The notes under the pieces were generated by a model. It was given only the letters and a program-made list of their open reading frames with translations. It did not search any database and was not told the origin of the DNA. Made by a program: the position numbers and the translations under genes. Below, one piece after another: positions 26,464 through 36,832 of a stretch of 64,000 nucleotides of DNA (the first letter of the stretch is position 1; each line of letters starts with the position of its first letter). Origin of the DNA: Methylomonas fluvii (GTDB taxonomy: Bacteria > Pseudomonadota > Gammaproteobacteria > Methylococcales > Methylomonadaceae); contig NZ_JACXST010000002.1 in NCBI RefSeq assembly GCF_014850975.1, positions 1,488,001 through 1,552,000 on the forward strand, in the 5' to 3' direction.

Positions 26464-27084
26464 TTACTTAGAATAAAGCTCAACAACCAGCTGCTCGTTG
26501 ATGTCAGAGCCTAAATCCACGCGATCAGGCACAGACTTGAATGTTCCACTCATCTCTTTCGAATTCACTTCAACCCAAACTGGAAAACCGTACTGTTCGG
26601 TAACAACCAGCGAGTCTTTAATACGTTGTTGGCTCTTAGCTTTTTCTCTAACCTTAATTACGTCGCCGGCAGCAACTTGGTATGAGGGTATATTAATTAA
26701 CCTATCATTGACCAAAATGGCTTTGTGAGATACCAACTGCCTAGCTTCCGCACGAGTAGCAGCATAGCCCATCCGATAAACGACGTTATCCAAGCGAGAC
26801 TCTAAAAAATCGAGCAAATTCTGACCAGTAGCGCCTTTTTGTAGGTCAGCGGCTTTGTAATAGTTCCGGAATTGTTTTTCCAACACCCCGTATATGCGAC
26901 GCAAGCGCTGTTTGGCGCGGAGCTGCATAGCATAATCAGAATTCCTTGTACGCTTAGCACCATGTTGACCAGGTCTTTGTTCTAATTTACATTTGCTTTC
27001 CAGAGATTTGCCTCTGCTTTTCAAAAATAAATCAGTACCTTCCCTACGACTCAGCTTGCAAGCAGGACCAAGATATCTTGCCAT
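26464..27084 (-). CDS. rpsD: 30S ribosomal protein S4
   Basis: 206 residues. S4 is a primary assembly protein for the 16S 5-prime domain and, in E. coli, the translational repressor of the alpha operon. [15 protein letters not shown] at the start and the S4 RNA-binding domain in the second half ([20 protein letters not shown]) identify it. The N-terminal CxxC-type zinc motif found in some bacterial S4 proteins is absent. The rpmJ-rpsM spacer upstream, where S4 binds in E. coli, is only 76 bases here. Confidence 0.97.
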   Translation of the reverse strand: MARYLGPACKLSRREGTDLFLKSRGKSLESKCKLEQRPGQHGAKRTRNSDYAMQLRAKQRLRRIYGVLEKQFRNYYKAADLQKGATGQNLLDFLESRLDNVVYRMGYAATRAEARQLVSHKAILVNDRLINIPSYQVAAGDVIKVREKAKSQQRIKDSLVVTEQYGFPVWVEVNSKEMSGTFKSVPDRVDLGSDINEQLVVELYSK

Positions 27085-27102
27085 TAAATTTACTCCACTA
27101 TC

Positions 27103-27489
27103 CTAAACACGACGTTTTTTGGGTGGACGACAACCATTATGAGGTATGGGAGTAACGTCCACGATATTTGAAATTTTGAACCCCATACTGTTCAAAGAGC
27201 GAACAGCAGATTCCCTGCCAGGGCCTGGCCCCTTTATCATAACATCCAGATTTTTCATGCCGTATTCCTGAGCTACCGCTCCAGCTTTCTCAGCGGCTAC
27301 TTGAGCTGCGAAAGGCGTGCTTTTGCGTGAGCCACGAAAACCGGATCCACCAGATGTAGCCCAAGATAACGCGTTACCTTTTCTGTCTGTAATAGTAACG
27401 ATTGTATTGTTAAAGGAAGCGTGGACGTGAACAATACCGTCCGCTACTTCTTTCTTAATACGCTTTTTAACTCGATTCTGGGTTGCCAT
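27103..27489 (-). CDS. rpsK: 30S ribosomal protein S11
   Basis: 128 residues from the ATG at 27487-27489; a TTG one codon upstream is an unlikely start. S11 forms part of the platform and contacts mRNA at the exit side of the decoding centre. Typical blocks are [32 protein letters not shown] and the C-terminal [15 protein letters not shown]. It lies 23 bases after rpsM in the alpha block. Confidence 0.97.
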   Translation of the reverse strand: MATQNRVKKRIKKEVADGIVHVHASFNNTIVTITDRKGNALSWATSGGSGFRGSRKSTPFAAQVAAEKAGAVAQEYGMKNLDVMIKGPGPGRESAVRSLNSMGFKISNIVDVTPIPHNGCRPPKKRRV

Positions 27490-27512
27490 CAAAAATGCCT
27501 ATCTAGATGTAT

Positions 27513-27869
27513 TTATTTAGTAACTGACTTGCGCGGCCCTTTGCGAGTCCGAGCATTTGTTCTGGTTCTTTGTCCTCTCAATGGCAAGCCACGGCGATGC
27601 CTGATACCACGATAACAACCTAGATCCATTAATCTTTTTATATTCATCGAAACTTCTCTGCGAAGATCACCTTCAACAGTCATCGCAGAAATAACCTTAC
27701 GTATAGATTCAACTTGATCCTCAGAAAGGTCTCGAATCTTGACGGTTGGCTGAACCCCAACTTCATCGCAGATATTTCTAGCAGTTTGCCTGCCAATTCC
27801 ATAGATAGCAGTCAACGCTATCTCCGCATGCTTATGGTCAGCCACGTTTATACCGGCAATACGAGCCAT
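27513..27869 (-). CDS. rpsM: 30S ribosomal protein S13
   Basis: 118 residues. S13 sits in the 30S head and bridges to the 50S subunit and the P-site t[21 protein letters not shown] begins the protein and the basic tail [16 protein letters not shown] ends it. It is the first gene of the alpha block. A small hairpin precedes it in the 76-base spacer after rpmJ. Confidence 0.97.
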   Translation of the reverse strand: MARIAGINVADHKHAEIALTAIYGIGRQTARNICDEVGVQPTVKIRDLSEDQVESIRKVISAMTVEGDLRREVSMNIKRLMDLGCYRGIRHRRGLPLRGQRTRTNARTRKGPRKSVTK

Positions 27870-27945
27870 TCAAATACTCCAAAAACAGTACTATAAGGTT
27901 AAACAGGGGATTATATCACCCTGCAAAATAAATCACAAAAACAAG
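27870..27945 (-). promoter_or_regulatory. rpmJ-rpsM spacer, possible alpha-block leader
   Basis: In E. coli the S4 repressor acts on a pseudoknot just before rpsM. Here the spacer is short. It holds one weak hairpin on the minus strand, CAGGG pairing with CCCTG (plus 27904-27923) around an AT-rich loop. I see no match to the E. coli pseudoknot and no T run. A regulatory role is possible but not shown. Confidence 0.25.
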
Positions 27946-28059
27946 TTAGCCTTGACGCTGTTTGTGCCTGCCATCTTTGCAGATAACTCGCACAACACCG
28001 TTTCTTTTAATTACTTTACAACTTTTGCATATGGCTTTTATTGAAGCTCGTACTTTCAC
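27946..28059 (-). CDS. rpmJ: 50S ribosomal protein L36
   Basis: 37 residues, found by reading the minus strand directly. GTG start at 28057-28059 with AGGAG six bases upstream; TAA at 27946-27948. The sequence begins [11 protein letters not shown] and ends GRHKQRQG. The zinc ligands Cys11, Cys14, Cys27 and His32 are all present, so this is the zinc-binding form. L36 binds 23S rRNA near the GTPase-associated centre. It follows secY by 18 bases, as in the spc operon. Confidence 0.97.
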   Translation of the reverse strand: MKVRASIKAICKSCKVIKRNGVVRVICKDGRHKQRQG

Positions 28060-28077
28060 GGCAAACTCCTGGAAATT

Positions 28078-29403
28078 TTAAGATTTTTTCAAATTGGCTT
28101 TTTTCATCAAGCCTTCGTATTGCTGTGACATCAAATGCGTCTGCATTTGTGAAATAAAGTCCATCACAACAACTACAATAATGAGCAAAGAGGTGCCGCC
28201 AAAAGAAAACGGCACATTCCAATAGACGATCAGAAACTCAGGCAACAAACATATCAATGTGATGTAAACCGCGCCTATCAAAGTGAGCCGCGTCATAACC
28301 TTATCGATGTAACTGGTAGTGTGAGCACCCGGCCTAATCCCGGGCAAATAGGCGCCTGATTTCTTGAGGTTTTCTGCGGTTTCTTTTGAATTAAATACCA
28401 GAGCAGTATAAAAGAAACAAAAGAACACGATAGCCAACGCATAACATAAAACATACACAGGCTGACCGGGAGAAAGCACCGACGAAATATCCTGGAGCCA
28501 AGAAAAGCCGTCAACATTCCCGAACCACCCCGCAATTGTCGCAGGAAACAATATAATACTCGATGCAAAAATAGGTGGAATGACGCCTGCCATATTTAAC
28601 TTAAGCGGCAAAAACGAACTCTGCCCCGAATAGACCTTATTACCTTGCTGCCTTTTTGGATAATTAATGGTTATCCGCCTTTGCCCTCTTTCAACAAAAA
28701 CGACAATACCCGTTACAACTATCGACAAGGCAAACAACACAACAATAAACGCACCATTCATTTCACCAGTACGAGCAAGCTCGAGTGTTCCACCGATTGC
28801 GGAAGGCAAACCCGACACGATACCTGCGAAGATAATCAGTGATATACCGTTACCAATACCCCTCTCTGTAACCTGCTCGCCGAGCCACATTAAGAAAATT
28901 GTGCCAGTGACCAAAGTTATGGTGGTTATAAGCACAAAACTCACGCCAGGCTGGATAACAACAGCTAGGCCACCAGCTGTTTGGTTTTGCAAGGCTACTG
29001 AAATACCGATAGATTGGAACATCGCCAACACAACGGTGCCGTAACGAGTGTACTGAGAAATCTTTCTACGCCCGGATTCACCTTCTTTTTTCAGCTGCTC
29101 CATAGCAGGAATGACGATAGTCATAAGCTGCATAATGATAGAAGCCGAAATATAGGGCATTATGCCCAGCGCAAAAAGACTCAAACGCATCAACGCCCCA
29201 CCCGAAAACATGTTAAACATGTTTAAGATCGAGCCAGACTGCTGTTCAAACATTATCGATAACGCCTTTGGATCTATCCCTGGAACAGGAATATGCGCAC
29301 CAATTCTGTATACGACAAAAGCGCCTAAAACAAACAACAATCTTGACTTGAGCTCACCAAACCGAAATGTGCCTGCAGAAACATCAACTCCTTTAGCACT
29401 CAC
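28078..29403 (-). CDS. secY: Preprotein translocase subunit SecY
   Basis: 441 residues, the channel of the SecYEG translocon in the inner membrane. Ten hydrophobic segments can be followed through the sequence, and [18 protein letters not shown] and [13 protein letters not shown] are family landmarks. The start is GTG at 29401-29403, abutting the rplO stop with no gap. SecE is encoded in the same window at 54124-54504; SecG is not. It exports proteins such as the metalloprotease and lipoproteins encoded here. Confidence 0.97.
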   Translation of the reverse strand: MSAKGVDVSAGTFRFGELKSRLLFVLGAFVVYRIGAHIPVPGIDPKALSIMFEQQSGSILNMFNMFSGGALMRLSLFALGIMPYISASIIMQLMTIVIPAMEQLKKEGESGRRKISQYTRYGTVVLAMFQSIGISVALQNQTAGGLAVVIQPGVSFVLITTITLVTGTIFLMWLGEQVTERGIGNGISLIIFAGIVSGLPSAIGGTLELARTGEMNGAFIVVLFALSIVVTGIVVFVERGQRRITINYPKRQQGNKVYSGQSSFLPLKLNMAGVIPPIFASSIILFPATIAGWFGNVDGFSWLQDISSVLSPGQPVYVLCYALAIVFFCFFYTALVFNSKETAENLKKSGAYLPGIRPGAHTTSYIDKVMTRLTLIGAVYITLICLLPEFLIVYWNVPFSFGGTSLLIIVVVVMDFISQMQTHLMSQQYEGLMKKANLKKS

Positions 29404-29838
29404 TTAAGCCTCGACTTTGCCACCAGCAGCTTCAATAGTTAATTTTGCACCAGCCGTTACACCAAGCCCTTTTAAAACCAAAGACCGAGTAACAGATCCA
29501 GTATTCACTACCTTAACTTTTTTGGAAAATACCGGGATGATGTTTTCGCTAATCAATAATTGAATATCTACAACGTCAGACTGAAGCGCATCAATTTCAG
29601 CCAAACGAACCTCTGCGGTAAATTTTTTAGTTCTGGAAGTAAAACCGACTTTGGGAAGCCTGCGTTGCAAAGGCATCTGACCACCCTCAAAACCGACCTT
29701 ATGGAAACCTCCAGATCTGGCCTTTTGACCCTTATGGCCTCTGCCGCAGGTTTTACCATCAGTAGATCCTATACCCCGCCCGACGCGCTTCGCCTTTTTT
29801 CTGGCGCCGCATGCAGATTGTATTGTGTTCAGATACAT
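29404..29838 (-). CDS. rplO: 50S ribosomal protein L15
   Basis: 144 residues. L15 is a late-assembling 23S-binding protein with a long basic N-terminal extension, seen here as KAKRVGRGIGSTDGKTCGRG and the following Gly/Lys-rich stretch. The globular end contains KVVNTGSVTRSLVLKGLGVTAG. The reading frame overlaps rpmD by one base and touches secY, so the three are tightly coupled in the spc block. Confidence 0.97.
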   Translation of the reverse strand: MYLNTIQSACGARKKAKRVGRGIGSTDGKTCGRGHKGQKARSGGFHKVGFEGGQMPLQRRLPKVGFTSRTKKFTAEVRLAEIDALQSDVVDIQLLISENIIPVFSKKVKVVNTGSVTRSLVLKGLGVTAGAKLTIEAAGGKVEA

Positions 29839-30023
29839 TAAACTTCCTCAACCTTTAGCATATATGCGATTTTATTGATCATCCCGCGGTTCTCAGGCGT
29901 ATCGATAACTTCCACGACCTGCCGGATTCTGCTTAGACCCAGTCCTTTTAAACACTGCTGATGACTCTTTAAGCGACCATTTTTACTTTTAGTCATCATT
30001 ACGCTTAATTTTTTGCCACTCAT
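29838..30023 (-). CDS. rpmD: 50S ribosomal protein L30
   Basis: 61 residues, normal for bacterial L30. The block [20 protein letters not shown] is the family signature. L30 lies on the surface of the large subunit near 5S rRNA. Six bases separate it from rpsE, and it overlaps rplO by one base, as expected for the spc operon. Confidence 0.95.
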   Translation of the reverse strand: MSGKKLSVMMTKSKNGRLKSHQQCLKGLGLSRIRQVVEVIDTPENRGMINKIAYMLKVEEV

Positions 30024-30029
30024 ATCGTT

Positions 30030-30536
30030 TTACCCTGTTATTTGATCAACAGATAAACCGCGTTTTGCTGCGATTTTCTTAGCATCATGCATTGCGGTCA
30101 AACCGTTAATTGTGGCACGCACAACATTGATAGGGTTACTCGTGCCGATGCATTTAGCCAGCACATTATGAACACCGACAACCTCGAATACGGCACGCAT
30201 AGCACCGCCGGCGATGATACCAGTACCTTCTGAAGCCGGCTGCATGTAAACCTTGGCCGCACCGGTATTGGACATAATTGAGTATTGCAACGTGCCTTCT
30301 TTCAATGCCACTTTGCGCATATTCTTTCTTGCTTGCTCAAGCGATTTCTGAATCGCTACCGGCACTTCCCTCGCTTTAGACACGCCGTAACCGACACGTC
30401 CGTCGCCATCACCAACGACTGTAAGCGCAGCGAAACCAAAAACCCGACCGCCTTTAACTACCTTTGCTACACGTCTTACCGAAACTAATTTTTCCTGTAA
30501 TCCGTCTGTACTACCTTGAGATGGTGCTGTTGCCAT
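30030..30536 (-). CDS. rpsE: 30S ribosomal protein S5
   Basis: 168 residues. S5 lies at the mRNA entry channel and influences fidelity. The double-stranded RNA-binding-like N-terminal half has [21 protein letters not shown] and [18 protein letters not shown]; the C-terminal half has [21 protein letters not shown]. No changes are obvious in the loop where spectinomycin-resistance mutations fall (VVKGGR is intact). Confidence 0.97.
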   Translation of the reverse strand: MATAPSQGSTDGLQEKLVSVRRVAKVVKGGRVFGFAALTVVGDGDGRVGYGVSKAREVPVAIQKSLEQARKNMRKVALKEGTLQYSIMSNTGAAKVYMQPASEGTGIIAGGAMRAVFEVVGVHNVLAKCIGTSNPINVVRATINGLTAMHDAKKIAAKRGLSVDQITG

Positions 30537-30545
30537 GCTATTCCC

Positions 30546-30899
30546 CTAAAACTTCAAGCCAGCTTCACGTGCGGCGTCGGCTAATGCCTTTACGCGGCCA
30601 TGATATTTAAAACCAGAGCGATCAAACGCGACCTCAGTTACACCAGCCGCAATCGCTCTTTCAGCAACAATACGCCCCACCTCGGTAGCGGCCTTAATAT
30701 TACTGGTATTACCGAGCCCCGCCTTTACGTCAGCTTGCAATGTAGACGCCGCCGCGAGAGTAGCAGTGCCATCAGCACTAAGAACCTGTGCATAAATATG
30801 CTGGGAAGTTCTATGTATGGTAAGTCTATTTACATTTAACTTTTTGATTTTGCAGCGTAGTCTTAACGCTCTTTTTAATCTTGAAGACTTCTTATCCAT
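30546..30899 (-). CDS. rplR: 50S ribosomal protein L18
   Basis: 117 residues from the ATG at 30897-30899, which has AGGTGA a few bases upstream; a GTG one codon earlier is less likely. L18 binds 5S rRNA and with L5 docks it on the central protuberance. [15 protein letters not shown] opens it, and the conserved [20 protein letters not shown] closes it. Normal spc position between rplF and rpsE. Confidence 0.96.
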   Translation of the reverse strand: MDKKSSRLKRALRLRCKIKKLNVNRLTIHRTSQHIYAQVLSADGTATLAAASTLQADVKAGLGNTSNIKAATEVGRIVAERAIAAGVTEVAFDRSGFKYHGRVKALADAAREAGLKF

Positions 30900-30907
30900 C
30901 ACTTCAC

Positions 30908-31441
30908 CTATTTCTTTTTGGCTTCTTTTCTAGCCACGTATTCATCAGCTATTCTCACACCCTTCCCTTTGTAAGGCTCGGGCGGACGAAAAGCCCTGAT
31001 CTCAGATGCGACCTGGCCGACTTTCTGCTTATCATTGCTCTTCACATGCAACTCTGTTTGCGTTGGCGCTTCAACGGTTACACCGTCGGGAATTAAATAT
31101 TCGACAGGATTTGAATACCCCAAGGACAGGGTTAAAAGATTATCTTTAACCTGCGCTCTATAGCCAACCCCAACCAACAACATCTTTTTGACGAAGCCCT
31201 CAGAGACTCCTTTCACCATATTGTTAATTGACGCTCTGGCAGTACCAGCATGGGCCTTAGCACCTTTTACACTATCGTCCCATTTGACTCTGATTACGTT
31301 AGATTCGATTTCAAGATCAACAGCATCACAAAGATCAAACGCAAGTTGACCCAGTTTACCGTTAACTATCATTTGCTTGCCGTCAACTTTTACATCTACG
31401 CCTGATGGCAAAGTTATAGGCGCATTAGCTACTCTAGACAT
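30908..31441 (-). CDS. rplF: 50S ribosomal protein L6
   Basis: 177 residues with two similar RNA-binding folds. L6 lies by the factor-binding site and sarcin-ricin loop. [14 protein letters not shown] starts it, and the second-half signature [11 protein letters not shown] is intact. Nine bases precede rplR. Confidence 0.97.
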   Translation of the reverse strand: MSRVANAPITLPSGVDVKVDGKQMIVNGKLGQLAFDLCDAVDLEIESNVIRVKWDDSVKGAKAHAGTARASINNMVKGVSEGFVKKMLLVGVGYRAQVKDNLLTLSLGYSNPVEYLIPDGVTVEAPTQTELHVKSNDKQKVGQVASEIRAFRPPEPYKGKGVRIADEYVARKEAKKK

Positions 31442-31456
31442 GATATACCTCTTAAA

Positions 31457-31852
31457 TTAGCAGACAGTGCAAATGACTTCGCCGCCGTGCCCTATAGCAC
31501 GCGCAGCGCGATCAGTCATCACACCATTAGAGGTTGAAACTATAGCTATGCCTAAACCACCTAGCACTTTGGGCAACTCGTCTTTAGACTTGTATATTCT
31601 AAGACCTGGACGGCTAACTCGCTTAACGCTCTCAATTACAGGAACCCCGTTGTAATACTTCAACTCAACGGTCATTTCTGTATGGCAACCGGTAACCTCA
31701 GTTTTAAAATCGGCAATATATCCCTCTTCTTTCAAAACCTTTGCTATAGCCAGCTTTAACTTAGATGAAGGGATTTTTACACTTTTTTTGCCAGCAGATT
31801 GACCATTTCTAATTCTGGTTAGCATATCCGCTATTGGATCTGTCATACTCAT
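31457..31852 (-). CDS. rpsH: 30S ribosomal protein S8
   Basis: 131 residues. S8 binds helix 21 of 16S rRNA and in E. coli represses the spc operon. [18 protein letters not shown] is the typical N-terminus and [19 protein letters not shown] the C-terminus. I did not find an obvious helix-21 mimic near rplE, though this needs folding to judge. Confidence 0.97.
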   Translation of the reverse strand: MSMTDPIADMLTRIRNGQSAGKKSVKIPSSKLKLAIAKVLKEEGYIADFKTEVTGCHTEMTVELKYYNGVPVIESVKRVSRPGLRIYKSKDELPKVLGGLGIAIVSTSNGVMTDRAARAIGHGGEVICTVC

Positions 31853-31880
31853 TTTTCAATTCTCCAAAACTTAAACAGAA

Positions 31881-32186
31881 CTACCAGCTAGCCTTTGATA
31901 AACCGGGCACATCACCACGCATGGTGGCTTCCCTTAATTTATTTCTGCTAAGACCAAATTTTCTGTAGTATCCATGCGGACGCCCGGTCAGATTGCATCT
32001 GTTGCGCAACCTAGACTGACTGGAGTCTCTGGGTAGTTTTTGAAGTTGAATTTGAGCGATCTCTTTGTCTTCAAATGACGCATTTGGAGATCTAATTATT
32101 TCCTTTAATTCGTTTCTTTTTGCCTGATATTTTTTTATCAGGCCCTCACGCTTTACTTCGCGCGCAATCATTGATTTTTTTGCCAT
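31881..32186 (-). CDS. rpsN: 30S ribosomal protein S14, zinc-free form
   Basis: 101 residues, the long form of S14 without the CxxC pairs of the 61-residue zinc-binding form. [15 protein letters not shown] begins it, and the conserved [25 protein letters not shown] block is near the end, finishing in GLSKASW. S14 assembles late into the 30S head. Spc position between rplE and rpsH. Confidence 0.97.
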   Translation of the reverse strand: MAKKSMIAREVKREGLIKKYQAKRNELKEIIRSPNASFEDKEIAQIQLQKLPRDSSQSRLRNRCNLTGRPHGYYRKFGLSRNKLREATMRGDVPGLSKASW

Positions 32187-32197
32187 GTCGATACGCC

Positions 32198-32737
32198 CTA
32201 GCTTTTAAATGGAAAATTGAATAATTTCAACAGTGCCAAACCTTCTTCATCTGTTTTGGCAGTTGTTGTGATACAAATATCCATACCACGGAGCGCATCG
32301 ATCTTGTCGTAATCTATTTCAGGGAAAATAATTTGCTCTTTAATTCCCATTGAATAGTTACCACGACCGTCGAAGCTCTTAGAACTCATGCCTCTAAAAT
32401 CGCGTATTCTAGGTATAGAGATTGTAATTAATCTATCCAGAAATTCATACATTTTATCTGCGCGCAATGTAACTTTGCAACCAATAGGCATGTCGTCGCG
32501 AATCTTAAATCCGGCGATTGACTTTCTAGCCAAGGTAATCACTGCTTTTTGCCCTGATATTTTTTCCATATCAGAAACAGCAGATTGCAGAACTTTTTTA
32601 TCTGCAATAGCCCCACCAACACCCATATTCAGTGTTATTTTTGTGAGCTTCGGCACTTGCATTATTGTTTTGTAGCCAAACTGCTGCTGCATTGCAGGAA
32701 CAATTTCGGATTTATATTTACTTTGTAGTCTAGCCAT
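32198..32737 (-). CDS. rplE: 50S ribosomal protein L5
   Basis: 179 residues, standard length. L5 contacts 5S rRNA and the P-site tRNA at the central protuberance. Signatures include [15 protein letters not shown] and [19 protein letters not shown] near position 130, plus the conserved [12 protein letters not shown] end. It follows rplX by 12 bases. Confidence 0.97.
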   Translation of the reverse strand: MARLQSKYKSEIVPAMQQQFGYKTIMQVPKLTKITLNMGVGGAIADKKVLQSAVSDMEKISGQKAVITLARKSIAGFKIRDDMPIGCKVTLRADKMYEFLDRLITISIPRIRDFRGMSSKSFDGRGNYSMGIKEQIIFPEIDYDKIDALRGMDICITTTAKTDEEGLALLKLFNFPFKS

Positions 32738-32749
32738 AGCGTTATTACC

Positions 32750-33067
32750 TTAGAGACCAACGTTTTCGTTAGTAGATTTAAAATATCTGACTTTTTTTCC
32801 ATCATCTAGAATTCTAAAACCCACTCTGTCGCCTTTTTTCGTTTTTGGATTAAATAAAGCAACATTCGAAATGTCAATTGGCATGTTTTTATCAACAATA
32901 CCACCAGAAACACCCAGATTCGGATTACCTCTTTGGTGCTTCTTTACTAAGTTAATACCTTCGACTAATAGCTTATGGTCTTCAAGTACTTTACTAACCT
33001 TCCCTAGCTTGCCTTTATCTTTTCCCACTATTACGATGACTTCATCGCCTTGTTTAATCTTTTGCAT
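32750..33067 (-). CDS. rplX: 50S ribosomal protein L24
   Basis: 105 residues. L24 is one of the two assembly-initiating proteins of the large subunit and sits at the tunnel exit. The KOW motif is seen in [18 protein letters not shown], followed by [11 protein letters not shown]. It lies ten bases after rplN in the spc block. Confidence 0.96.
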   Translation of the reverse strand: MQKIKQGDEVIVIVGKDKGKLGKVSKVLEDHKLLVEGINLVKKHQRGNPNLGVSGGIVDKNMPIDISNVALFNPKTKKGDRVGFRILDDGKKVRYFKSTNENVGL

Positions 33068-33077
33068 CTTTGGACCT

Positions 33078-33446
33078 CTACAATACTTCTGGCGCTAGAG
33101 AGATAATCTTCATGAATTTATCGCCTCTTAATTCACGAGTAACCGGCCCAAAGATACGAGTACCAATTGGTTGTAGTTGGTTATTTAAAATTACCGCGGC
33201 ATTGCCGTCAAAGCGTATAACAGAACCATCAGCTCGACGAACACCTTTACGAGTCCTCACGACCAAAGCATTATATACGTCGCCTTTTTTCACCCTAGTA
33301 CGCGGCATAGCGTCTTTTACGCTTACCTTGATGATGTCACCGATGCCAGCGTAGCGGCGGTGCGAACCTCCAAGGACCTTGATACACATGACCTTTTTTG
33401 CGCCACTGTTATCGGCGACGTCAAGGCTAGTTTGCATCTGAATCAT
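33078..33446 (-). CDS. rplN: 50S ribosomal protein L14
   Basis: 122 residues, exactly the usual length. L14 forms bridges to the 30S subunit and is the target of the silencing factor Rsf[20 protein letters not shown] starts it and [15 protein letters not shown] [10 protein letters not shown] is near the end. It begins the spc block, only 27 bases after rpsQ, so no separate promoter region is apparent. Confidence 0.97.
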   Translation of the reverse strand: MIQMQTSLDVADNSGAKKVMCIKVLGGSHRRYAGIGDIIKVSVKDAMPRTRVKKGDVYNALVVRTRKGVRRADGSVIRFDGNAAVILNNQLQPIGTRIFGPVTRELRGDKFMKIISLAPEVL

Positions 33447-33473
33447 TTTTAAAATCCCAACTAAAATTATTGA

Positions 33474-33737
33474 TTATCTATTGGCAGCTTCTAAGACTTC
33501 CAACAGTTTGAACGCCTTATTCTTGGAAATAGGACGACACGAGGCAATAGAGACCACGTCCCCCTCTTGGCATATATTGTTTTCGTCGTGAACGAGAAGC
33601 TTGGTAGATCGCTTTATATACTTTCCGTATACAGGGTGCTTTACCAGGCGCTCAACCAAAACAGAAGCAGTCTTATCCATTTTATTGCTAACTACCCGAC
33701 CAGTTACCCTACGTACAGTATCTAGATTTTCGCTCAT
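33474..33737 (-). CDS. rpsQ: 30S ribosomal protein S17
   Basis: 87 residues. S17 is a primary binder of the 16S 5-prime domain with an OB fold. The blocks [17 protein letters not shown] and [17 protein letters not shown] identify it. It ends the S10 block, two bases after rpmC. Confidence 0.97.
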   Translation of the reverse strand: MSENLDTVRRVTGRVVSNKMDKTASVLVERLVKHPVYGKYIKRSTKLLVHDENNICQEGDVVSIASCRPISKNKAFKLLEVLEAANR

Positions 33738-33739
33738 AT

Positions 33740-33931
33740 CTATACTCTTACCATTTCACTTAGAATAGTATTAATGCGAGCAATATCTCGCCTCACCTGC
33801 TTAACTTGACTAGGCTTGCTAAGCTGCCCAGTTCCCTTTTGCATTCTCAAATTGAATTGCTCGCGAGACAACTCCAAAAGACTGGAATTCAACTCTTCTT
33901 TTGTTTTGCTTCTTAAATCTTTCGCTTTCAT
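33740..33931 (-). CDS. rpmC: 50S ribosomal protein L29
   Basis: 63 residues, a two-helix protein beside the tunnel exit that contacts trigger factor and SRP with L23. [14 protein letters not shown] and [12 protein letters not shown] are characteristic. Its start overlaps the rplP stop by one base. Confidence 0.96.
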   Translation of the reverse strand: MKAKDLRSKTKEELNSSLLELSREQFNLRMQKGTGQLSKPSQVKQVRRDIARINTILSEMVRV

Positions 33932-34344
33932 TACATTATTGTCCGTGCAGAGAATGTAGTTTTCACAGGCAGCTTAGCAGCGGCCAATTCAAAGGCTTCT
34001 CTTGCTAATTCCTCAGAAACACCCTCAATTTCAAACAGCATTGTGCCGGGTTTGATCTGAGCAACCCAGTATTCTACACTACCTTTACCTTTACCCATAC
34101 GAACTTCTAATGGTTTTTTAGTAATAGGCTTATCCGGAAAAATTCTGATCCAGATTTTCCCACCACGCTTTACGTGACGACTAATAGCCCTTCTGGCTGC
34201 CTCAATTTGGCGGGCAGTCATTCTACCACGGCTAATTGACTTTAAACCATACTCGCCGAAGCTTACTGACGAACCGCGCAACGCAGTACCGTTATTTCTA
34301 CCGGTATGTTGTTTGCGAAATTTTGTTCTTTTTGGCTGAAGCAT
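33931..34344 (-). CDS. rplP: 50S ribosomal protein L16
   Basis: 137 residues. L16 helps position tRNA in the A and P sites near the peptidyl-transferase centre. [16 protein letters not shown] begins it; the loop [13 protein letters not shown] contains the arginine that the hydroxylase YcfD modifies in E. coli. S10-block position between rpsC and rpmC. Confidence 0.97.
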   Translation of the reverse strand: MLQPKRTKFRKQHTGRNNGTALRGSSVSFGEYGLKSISRGRMTARQIEAARRAISRHVKRGGKIWIRIFPDKPITKKPLEVRMGKGKGSVEYWVAQIKPGTMLFEIEGVSEELAREAFELAAAKLPVKTTFSARTIM

Positions 34345-34363
34345 CTCTTATATACTCCTTCAA

Positions 34364-35035
34364 CTATTTTTTTGAGTCGGCGTTTAATGACGCTGCATGA
34401 GCATCCATATCAAACACCTCACCCTTAAATATCCAAACCTTTATACCGATAATTCCGTAAGTGGTTTTGGCTTCAGCAGTTCCGTAATCAATATCCGCTC
34501 TCAAAGTATGAAGCGGCACACGGCCCTCGCGATACCATTCCGTTCTAGCGATCTCAGCTCCGTTCAATCTACCTGCTACGGTGATCTTTATACCCTCAGC
34601 ACCTAAACGCATGGTATTGGTAACAGCCCGCTTCATTGCACGGCGGTACATGATCCTTTTTTCAAGCTGCTGAGCTATGCTTTCGGCCACCAAATACGCG
34701 TCGAGTTCTGGCTTACGAATCTCTTCGACATTTAATTGGACGGGAACCCCCATCATCGCAGATATACTCTGCCTCAACACATCTATATCTTCACCTTTTT
34801 TACCTATCACAATCCCAGGACGGGCAGTGTGCACAGTAATATTGGCATTATTAGCAGGACGATTTATTTGTACCCTGCTGACAGATGCGTGAGCTAACTT
34901 TTGTTTGATGTATTCTCTAACCTTCAGATCCTGCAAGAGAAACACAGGGTAATTCTGGCTATTTGCATACCATCTCGAAGTCCAATCTTTTACTATCCCG
35001 AGACGAATCCCAGTGGGATGTACCTTTTGTCCCAT
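34364..35035 (-). CDS. rpsC: 30S ribosomal protein S3
   Basis: 223 residues. S3 forms the mRNA entry helicase with S4 and S5. [18 protein letters not shown] opens it; the KH-type domain has [14 protein letters not shown] (GxxG loop as GKKG); the C-terminal domain has [18 protein letters not shown]. Normal length and order. Confidence 0.97.
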   Translation of the reverse strand: MGQKVHPTGIRLGIVKDWTSRWYANSQNYPVFLLQDLKVREYIKQKLAHASVSRVQINRPANNANITVHTARPGIVIGKKGEDIDVLRQSISAMMGVPVQLNVEEIRKPELDAYLVAESIAQQLEKRIMYRRAMKRAVTNTMRLGAEGIKITVAGRLNGAEIARTEWYREGRVPLHTLRADIDYGTAEAKTTYGIIGIKVWIFKGEVFDMDAHAASLNADSKK

Positions 35036-35044
35036 TTGCTACCT

Positions 35045-35377
35045 CTATTTCTCTGCTACTTTAATTGTTATATGACAAGTTCTTTTTAGGATGTGATTCG
35101 CACGCCCTTTTGCCCTTGCGCTAACTCTCTTTAACGTTCTGCCTTCGTTAACGAATACGGTCGAAACCCTTAATTCATCAACATCAGCACTTTCGTTATG
35201 TTCCGCGTTAGCTATTGCCGACTCTAGAACTTTTTTGATTATCGCAGCAGCTTTCTTAGAGCTGAAACTCAGCAAATTCAATGCTTTTTCAACAGGTAAC
35301 CCGCGTATTTGATCCCCTACAAGCCGTGCTTTTTGCGCAGAAAGAGGAGCGTTACTTAATTTAGCCGAAACTTCCAC
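35045..35377 (-). CDS. rplV: 50S ribosomal protein L22
   Basis: 110 residues. I start it at the GTG at 35375-35377 because AAGGAG lies five bases before it, giving [19 protein letters not shown], which fits gammaproteobacterial L22. An earlier GTG two codons upstream would overlap that ribosome site. L22 lines the exit tunnel with L4; the tunnel loop region [14 protein letters not shown] has no obvious deletion of the kind that gives macrolide resistance. Confidence 0.95.
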   Translation of the reverse strand: MEVSAKLSNAPLSAQKARLVGDQIRGLPVEKALNLLSFSSKKAAAIIKKVLESAIANAEHNESADVDELRVSTVFVNEGRTLKRVSARAKGRANHILKRTCHITIKVAEK

Positions 35378-35386
35378 ATTCACTCC

Positions 35387-35659
35387 TTATCTTGATTTCT
35401 TGTCTGCTATATGGCCTTTGTAAGTCCTTGTAGGCGAGAACTCACCCAGCTTATGCCCGACCATATTTTCTGAAATCAGCACTGGCACATGCTGCTTGCC
35501 ATTATGCACGGCAATAGTCAATCCCAGCATATCAGGGCTGATCATTGACCTTCTAGACCAGGTTTTAATCGGTTTCCTATTATTCGCCCTCACTGCTTCT
35601 TCTACTTTCTTAAGCAAGTGATGATCTATAAATGGACCTTTTTTAATTGAACGTGGCAC
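35387..35659 (-). CDS. rpsS: 30S ribosomal protein S19
   Basis: 90 residues with a GTG start at 35657-35659, preceded by [24 protein letters not shown] is the N-terminus and [16 protein letters not shown] the C-terminal signature. S19 pairs with S13 in the head. S10-block order rplB, rpsS, rplV is kept. Confidence 0.97.
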   Translation of the reverse strand: MPRSIKKGPFIDHHLLKKVEEAVRANNRKPIKTWSRRSMISPDMLGLTIAVHNGKQHVPVLISENMVGHKLGEFSPTRTYKGHIADKKSR

Positions 35660-35671
35660 GTCAAATACCTC

Positions 35672-36499
35672 TTATTTTTGCTTACGGCGTCTGACAATCA
35701 TGTTGTCAGTACGTTTGTTTTTTCGAGTTTTATAGCCTTTTGTCGGCGTTCCCCAAGGAGACACTGGGTGTCTACCACCCGAGGTTCTGCCCTCACCACC
35801 ACCATGAGGGTGATCTACAGGGTTCATCGCTACGCCCCTAACAGTAGGCCTAACCCCGCGCCACCTTTTGGCACCAGCCTTACCTAACGATATAAGATTG
35901 TGCTCAGAGTTGGAGACTTCGCCAACTACACCTTTGCAATCTGACGGCACCTTTCTCATCTCGCCAGACCTGAGGCGAATGGTTACGTACGCACCATCTT
36001 TAGCAACCAATTGAACCGAGGTTCCCGCGCTTCTAGCAATCTGGGCGCCTTTTCCGGGCTTCAGCTCGATACAATGAATTGTGGTACCCAAAGGCATGTT
36101 TCGCAGAGGCATACAATTCCCAGGCTTAACCGGGGTTGTTTCTGCGCTCAGTATCTCCTGACCAATTTCGATTCCTTTGGGGGCGATTATGTATTTTCGC
36201 TCACCATCTTTAAATAGAATCAACGCTATATTCGCCGTCCGATTCGGATCATATTCAATGCGCTCCACCAACGCGGGAATATCAGTCTTATCGCGCTTAA
36301 AGTCCACTATCCGATAGAATTTTTTGTGCCCACCGCCAATATGGCGAGTTGTTATTCTACCCAGGTTGTTACGACCGCCGGTATTGCTCTTTTTGTCTAG
36401 TAGTTGTGCAAATGGCTTACCCTTATGCAAATCATTATTTTGTACACGCACTACAAACCGAGAACCCGGAGATGTCGGTTTTGATTTTAGAATAGCCAT
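35672..36499 (-). CDS. rplB: 50S ribosomal protein L2
   Basis: 275 residues. L2 is required for subunit association and peptidyl-transferase function. The C-terminal signature [18 protein letters not shown] contains the conserved histidine (His-Pro-His context) near residue 230. [19 protein letters not shown] marks the N-terminal domain. Length and position are standard. Confidence 0.98.
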   Translation of the reverse strand: MAILKSKPTSPGSRFVVRVQNNDLHKGKPFAQLLDKKSNTGGRNNLGRITTRHIGGGHKKFYRIVDFKRDKTDIPALVERIEYDPNRTANIALILFKDGERKYIIAPKGIEIGQEILSAETTPVKPGNCMPLRNMPLGTTIHCIELKPGKGAQIARSAGTSVQLVAKDGAYVTIRLRSGEMRKVPSDCKGVVGEVSNSEHNLISLGKAGAKRWRGVRPTVRGVAMNPVDHPHGGGEGRTSGGRHPVSPWGTPTKGYKTRKNKRTDNMIVRRRKQK

Positions 36500-36532
36500 G
36501 CTCTTCTACCGCTCCTTATTTGCCTTAAAGTA

Positions 36533-36832
36533 TTATGCTGTCGCTAATTCAATGTTATGACCAGGGCTAAGCTTAACATAAGCTTTTTTCCAGTCAGATC
36601 GCTTACCCAATGTACGTCCGAATCGCTTTATTTTTCCTTTAACATTCAGAACACGAACGGCAGCTACTTCAACACCAAACATCAATTCAACTGCATTTTT
36701 AATCTGCAATTTTGTCGCAGACTTTTTTACTTTGAATACAAACTGATTGCTTTGGTCAGCAGCGTTGGAACTTTTCTCGGACACAATTGGCGCATACAAA
36801 ACACTTGCTAATTTAATTTGCTCAATACTCAT
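36533..36832 (-). CDS. rplW: 50S ribosomal protein L23
   Basis: 99 residues. L23 at the tunnel exit is the docking point for trigger factor and SRP. APIVSEKSSNAADQSNQF and AVRVLNVKGKIKRFG are typical. The start at 36830-36832 overlaps the rplD stop as ATGA, so L4 and L23 are translationally coupled. Confidence 0.96.
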   Translation of the reverse strand: MSIEQIKLASVLYAPIVSEKSSNAADQSNQFVFKVKKSATKLQIKNAVELMFGVEVAAVRVLNVKGKIKRFGRTLGKRSDWKKAYVKLSPGHNIELATA